Origin: Phycisphaerae bacterium
GTDB taxonomy: Bacteria; Planctomycetota; Phycisphaerae; UBA1845
Reading direction: 5' to 3'
DNA length: 36,338 nt
NCBI GenBank assembly: GCA_029260135.1
Contig: JAJDDV010000054.1
Span: forward strand, 1-36,338
Shown in pieces: positions 33,593 to 36,338 of the stretch; the first letter of the stretch is position 1, and every line of letters starts with the position of its first letter. The notes under the pieces are model-generated. The model did no database searches and was not told the origin of the DNA. It saw only the letters and a program-made list of their open reading frames with translations. A program made the translations under genes and the position numbers.

Positions 33593-34780
33593 TTAGCCGC
33601 GTATGAACTCATCGATCAGCGAGGTACCTGGGTCGATCATGACACCCGACGACTTGGCCGCTGTTTCACTGAAGGACGTTCCGGCGTCCGCCGCGACACC
33701 CGTTCCCGCGAAGCACCACGGAGGCGGCACCGCCGAGTGCGCCCGCGTGGTCACCGGTGTTGGATGATCCGGCGCGACAAGTACACGCCACGAGTCGTAC
33801 CCGCGCACCGCCTCGAGCAACGGGCCGACCACATGTTCATCGACGCGCTCCAGCGCTAAGACCTTCTCCTTCGCATCGCCGAGGTGACCCGCTTCGTCCG
33901 GCGCCTCGACGTGCGCGATCACGACATCATACGTTTCCAGCGCTCGCACAGCCGCAGCGCCCTTTCCCACGTAGTTCGTGTCGATGTAACCCGTTGCCCC
34001 CGGAACCTCGATCACATCGACCCCCATGCACCTCGCGATTCCGCGAATGATGTCCACCCCGGTGATCACCGCGCCGCGGACCCCGAACCGCTCTTGGAGC
34101 GAGGGCAACCGCGTCGGTCGTCCTTGCCCCCACAGCCAGATGTTCGTCACCGGGTCGCGACTTTCCACCCGCCGAGTCCGATTGACCTCGTGGTCCGCCA
34201 GCATCTCCGCCGCGCGTACCATGATCGTTTCGACGCGCGCCGCGTCCGCCCCGTGTGGGCGGTGATCAGCCACCGATTCGTTGGGAATATCGTGCGGCGG
34301 AGCGCATCGTACGTCCAACGTCCCGACGTTCTCCGCGATCATCAAGTTGCGATACGACACGCCGGTATGAAAGGCGAGCCCCTCGCCGGAGAACAGCGTT
34401 GCCAGATCACCGATCAGAGCATCGGACTCTGACTGGGGAATATGCCCGGCGGTGAAGTCCGCCATTCGCCCGTCGAGAACGGTGACGAAGTTGCAGCGAA
34501 ATATGACGCCGTTGGGGCCAACGCTCAGACCCTGCGCCGCCGCCTCCAGCGGAGCCCGGCCGGAGTAATACTCGTGGGCGTCATATCCAAACAGCGACAG
34601 CGTCGCCACGTCCGTCGCAGAGGTAAAACCCGGTGGAACCGTCACCACCCGCCCGATTCGACCCTGCCGCGCGACCTCGTCCATGAAGGGAATGTGGGCC
34701 GCCTCGAGCGGTGTCTTGCCGCTCAGCGCCGACAGTGGTTCGTCCGCGGCGCCATCCGGCAGGATGATCACGTACTTCAT
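33593..34780 (-). CDS. ApgM-like phosphoglycerate-mutase superfamily protein, candidate homoserine kinase
   Basis: 395 aa from ATG 34780, chosen for the strong GGGAGG 9 nt upstream and the family start MKYVIILPDG. Metal-dependent alkaline-phosphatase superfamily: Asp9 (PDGAAD), the nucleophile loop TDVATLSLFGYD (56-67), HVEAPDEAGH and APDHPTP with a later His. The nucleophile position, Ser in most ApgM proteins (SDxA), is Thr56 here. Archaeal-type ApgM interconverts 3- and 2-phosphoglycerate, but a bacterial subfamily located beside threonine synthase has been proposed to be a homoserine kinase. The position directly upstream of thrC supports that second reading; the assignment is an inference. 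Confidence 0.8.
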   Translation of the reverse strand: MKYVIILPDGAADEPLSALSGKTPLEAAHIPFMDEVARQGRIGRVVTVPPGFTSATDVATLSLFGYDAHEYYSGRAPLEAAAQGLSVGPNGVIFRCNFVTVLDGRMADFTAGHIPQSESDALIGDLATLFSGEGLAFHTGVSYRNLMIAENVGTLDVRCAPPHDIPNESVADHRPHGADAARVETIMVRAAEMLADHEVNRTRRVESRDPVTNIWLWGQGRPTRLPSLQERFGVRGAVITGVDIIRGIARCMGVDVIEVPGATGYIDTNYVGKGAAAVRALETYDVVIAHVEAPDEAGHLGDAKEKVLALERVDEHVVGPLLEAVRGYDSWRVLVAPDHPTPVTTRAHSAVPPPWCFAGTGVAADAGTSFSETAAKSSGVMIDPGTSLIDEFIRG

Positions 34781-34815
34781 GGAACTCGCCTCCCTGGAAA
34801 ACAACGAAAACACCG

Positions 34816-34843
34816 AGCATACGGACCCGACCCGTTTTGGCAA
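34816..34843 (-). promoter_or_regulatory. Candidate promoter of the apgM-like/thrC operon
   Basis: Minus-strand TTGCCA (34843-34838), a 16-nt spacer, then TATGCT (34821-34816), about 35 nt before ATG 34780. The -35 matches consensus at 5 of 6 positions and the -10 at 4 of 6. Confidence 0.35.
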
Positions 34844-34963
34844 TGACACGAGGCCTCGTCGGGATCACGACCTCAGTCGGAGCCACGGCGATTTGGGATT
34901 GTGATCCGCGCTGTACGCGTCGCATCCCCGCGGTAAAGTACGCGGTACGAAAAGGAGCCCACC

Positions 34964-35968
34964 ATGTACCCACAGGAACCGGATCGCGTGAGTCTCGCGG
35001 CGCTTCCGACGCCGTTGATTCGCCTGCAGCGATTGGAACGGGAACTCGGCCGCGGACAGATCTGGATGAAACGCGACGACCTGACGGGTCTCGAACTCTC
35101 CGGCAACAAGGTCCGAAAGCTCGAGTATATTGTGGCGCAAGCACTGGCCGACGGCTGCGACGCACTCGTGACCGAAGGCACCGCGCAGTCCAATCACTGC
35201 CGCGCCACCGCCGCCGTTTGTGCCAAGATGGGCCTGCAATCCGTGCTTCTCATTCGACCGCAGCCGGGCGGTGTGCCGGCGGGGAATCACCTGCTCGACC
35301 TGCTCTTTGGCGCAAAGGTGAAGTGCTTCCCCCGTGAGCGATTTGAAAGCGACCGCCGGGAGATCGTCGATTCCGTTCTTGCTGACTTGAAGAAGGCAGG
35401 CCGCAAACCCCGCTGGGTGCCGATGGGCGCGTCCGAACCGATCGGTTGCTGGGGCTACATCCGCGCGATAGGCGAACTCGCCGAACAACTGCGATCGCAA
35501 GCGCTCGATCAGTGCGACGTCATCGTTCCCGTGTCATCCGGCGGAACGTTCGCCGGCGCGGTGCTCGGCAAGCTGATGGGCCGGTTCCAGGGCATTCACC
35601 TCTGGGGCGTTCCGGTCAGCGACGACGTCGCGTTTCATACGCGCGAAGTCGGTGACCTTTGCAGGCAAACCATCGAGAGGTTCGCCTTGCCCGTCGACTT
35701 CTCCGATTCTGAGATGTTGTTCATGAACAGTTACGTCGGCGAGGGCTACGCCATTCCCTATCCCGCCGCGATCGACACCATACGTCTTTTGGCTCGAACG
35801 GAGGGCATACTTCTGGATCCGGTCTATACCGCCAAGGCGTTCTGCGCCTTGCTCGACGGCGTTCGCGACGACCGGTTCGGGAACTCCCGCCCCGTGGTCT
35901 TCATCCATACCGGCGGTATCTTCTCCGACTTCGCTTGGCCCGAGACGTTGCTTCCGGAGCCCCACTGA
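34964..35968 (+). CDS. D-cysteine desulfhydrase / ACC deaminase-family PLP enzyme
   Basis: 334 aa, AAAAGGAG 7 nt before ATG. Fold type II PLP enzyme: SLAALPTPLIRLQRLE, MKRDDLTGLELSGNKVRKLE with Schiff-base Lys49, AQSNHCRATAA, PVSSGGTFAGAVLG (phosphate loop), and FIHTGG at the C-terminus. Length and motifs fit D-cysteine desulfhydrase (D-Cys to pyruvate, sulfide and ammonia) and the related 1-aminocyclopropane-1-carboxylate deaminase. QSNHCR points to the desulfhydrase side, but substrate choice cannot be proven. It is divergent from the apgM-like/thrC operon; a sulfur amino-acid theme with the nearby cystathionine enzyme is plausible. Confidence 0.85.
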   Translation: MYPQEPDRVSLAALPTPLIRLQRLERELGRGQIWMKRDDLTGLELSGNKVRKLEYIVAQALADGCDALVTEGTAQSNHCRATAAVCAKMGLQSVLLIRPQPGGVPAGNHLLDLLFGAKVKCFPRERFESDRREIVDSVLADLKKAGRKPRWVPMGASEPIGCWGYIRAIGELAEQLRSQALDQCDVIVPVSSGGTFAGAVLGKLMGRFQGIHLWGVPVSDDVAFHTREVGDLCRQTIERFALPVDFSDSEMLFMNSYVGEGYAIPYPAAIDTIRLLARTEGILLDPVYTAKAFCALLDGVRDDRFGNSRPVVFIHTGGIFSDFAWPETLLPEPH

Positions 35969-35983
35969 CCCGTCCGGGGTCAG
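35965..35983 (+). terminator. Stem-loop overlapping the desulfhydrase stop codon
   Basis: CTGACCC-gtccg-GGGTCAG, a 7-bp perfect stem that includes the TGA stop. It lies 23 nt before a second, stronger hairpin and may act with it. Confidence 0.35.
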
Positions 35984-36005
35984 CGGCGCAGGGTGCTGAA
36001 GGTCA

Positions 36006-36029
36006 GGGCGGCGGCTTGCGCCACCGCCC
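36006..36029 (+). terminator. Terminator hairpin between convergent genes
   Basis: GGGCGG-c-GGC-ttgc-GCC-a-CCGCCC: a 9-bp GC-rich stem with a single C/A mismatch, followed by TTCACGGTCTTTG. It probably serves the desulfhydrase gene and perhaps the converging gene at the right edge. Confidence 0.5.
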
Positions 36030-36127
36030 TTCACGGTCTTTGTCGTCCCGAACGTCGGACCGTTAGCTTCGCGGGTCAGCCCGGATGACACCGAGGGGTA
36101 TCGCCCGGGCGACCGCGGCCACCTCGC

Positions 36128-36338
36128 CTACGGGCAGGGAGGACCGTTCGGCGCGAAGGGGTATCCGTCACCGGTCTCGAACTCCTGCAGCACCGCGACG
36201 AACTCACTCACGGTGATCTTTCCGTCGACGTCCGCAATCACACCGTTGCTCACCCCGAGCAGATCAAGCCTCGTCTTGTGCGGGGAACCGGTGGCAGCGC
36301 CGAATCCATCGACGACGGAAACCGTGTCGAAGACACTC
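36128..36338 (-). CDS. C-terminal end of an EF-hand-containing protein (partial, runs off right edge)
   Basis: 69 residues remain, read from the right edge to TAG at 36130-36128. The end contains DVDGKITVSEFVAVLQEF, a good EF-hand/dockerin-like calcium loop (Asp-x-Asp-Gly-Lys-Ile-x-x-x-Glu), followed by a short Pro-rich tail ending CP. The preceding part (FDTVSVVDGFGAATGSPH) shows no known domain. The start and any signal peptide lie outside the window. It converges with the desulfhydrase gene. Likely another exported planctomycete protein of the Asp-rich-loop type; function unknown. Confidence 0.6.
   Translation of the reverse strand, partial: SVFDTVSVVDGFGAATGSPHKTRLDLLGVSNGVIADVDGKITVSEFVAVLQEFETGDGYPFAPNGPPCP

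Overview
The window looks like chromosomal DNA of a Planctomycetota bacterium, probably a Phycisphaerae-like lineage. This is inferred from gene style, not from a marker gene. Supporting traits are high GC, an ECF sigma factor paired with a Ser/Thr kinase carrying TPRs, secreted proteins ending in dockerin-like EF-hand pairs, a pseudopilin with a C-terminal H-X9-DG motif, HAF-repeat and Cys-rich repeat proteins, and a zinc-ribbon protein of the kind seen in that phylum. No rRNA, tRNA, CRISPR array or insertion sequence was found.

Left part (1-13.9 kb, all + strand): a membrane GGDEF/GAF-like/HD-GYP protein whose HD-GYP half lacks key residues; the relic of a GH99-type lipoprotein; an ECF sigma factor followed 18 nt later by a large kinase-TPR protein; then four exported proteins. 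These are a short dockerin-like protein, a fibre-like protein with five exact-length 15-residue repeats, an M4 metallopeptidase and an M12/reprolysin-like metallopeptidase. The two peptidase genes overlap (ATGA) and share a C-terminal module.

Middle part (13.9-26.2 kb): a pseudopilin (-), a HAF-repeat surface protein (+), and a minus-strand group of an S41 peptidase, a flavoprotein/polyferredoxin membrane fusion and a cupin. Then on + come a YkgJ-type Cys-cluster protein, deoxyribose-phosphate aldolase and a zinc-ribbon protein of unknown role. On - follow serine-tRNA ligase and a DUF4139-like exported protein. The flavoprotein fusion is the most unusual gene: its only FAD-type 'GD' motif lies before, not after, the GGGPAG motif, which suggests circular permutation.

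Right part (26.2-36.3 kb): a 1293-residue secreted protein with four Cys-rich repeats, a DUF11 domain, a propeller-like region and a dockerin-like end, preceded by a TATAAT box and a roughly 310-nt leader. Next is an amino-acid block: cystathionine gamma-synthase/lyase (+), threonine synthase with an ApgM-like protein upstream (-; the ApgM-like protein is a candidate homoserine kinase), and a D-cysteine desulfhydrase-family enzyme (+). Convergent gene ends are separated by hairpins, in one case by two copies of a 26-nt palindromic repeat. The 3' end of another minus-strand gene, with an EF-hand-like loop, runs off the right edge.
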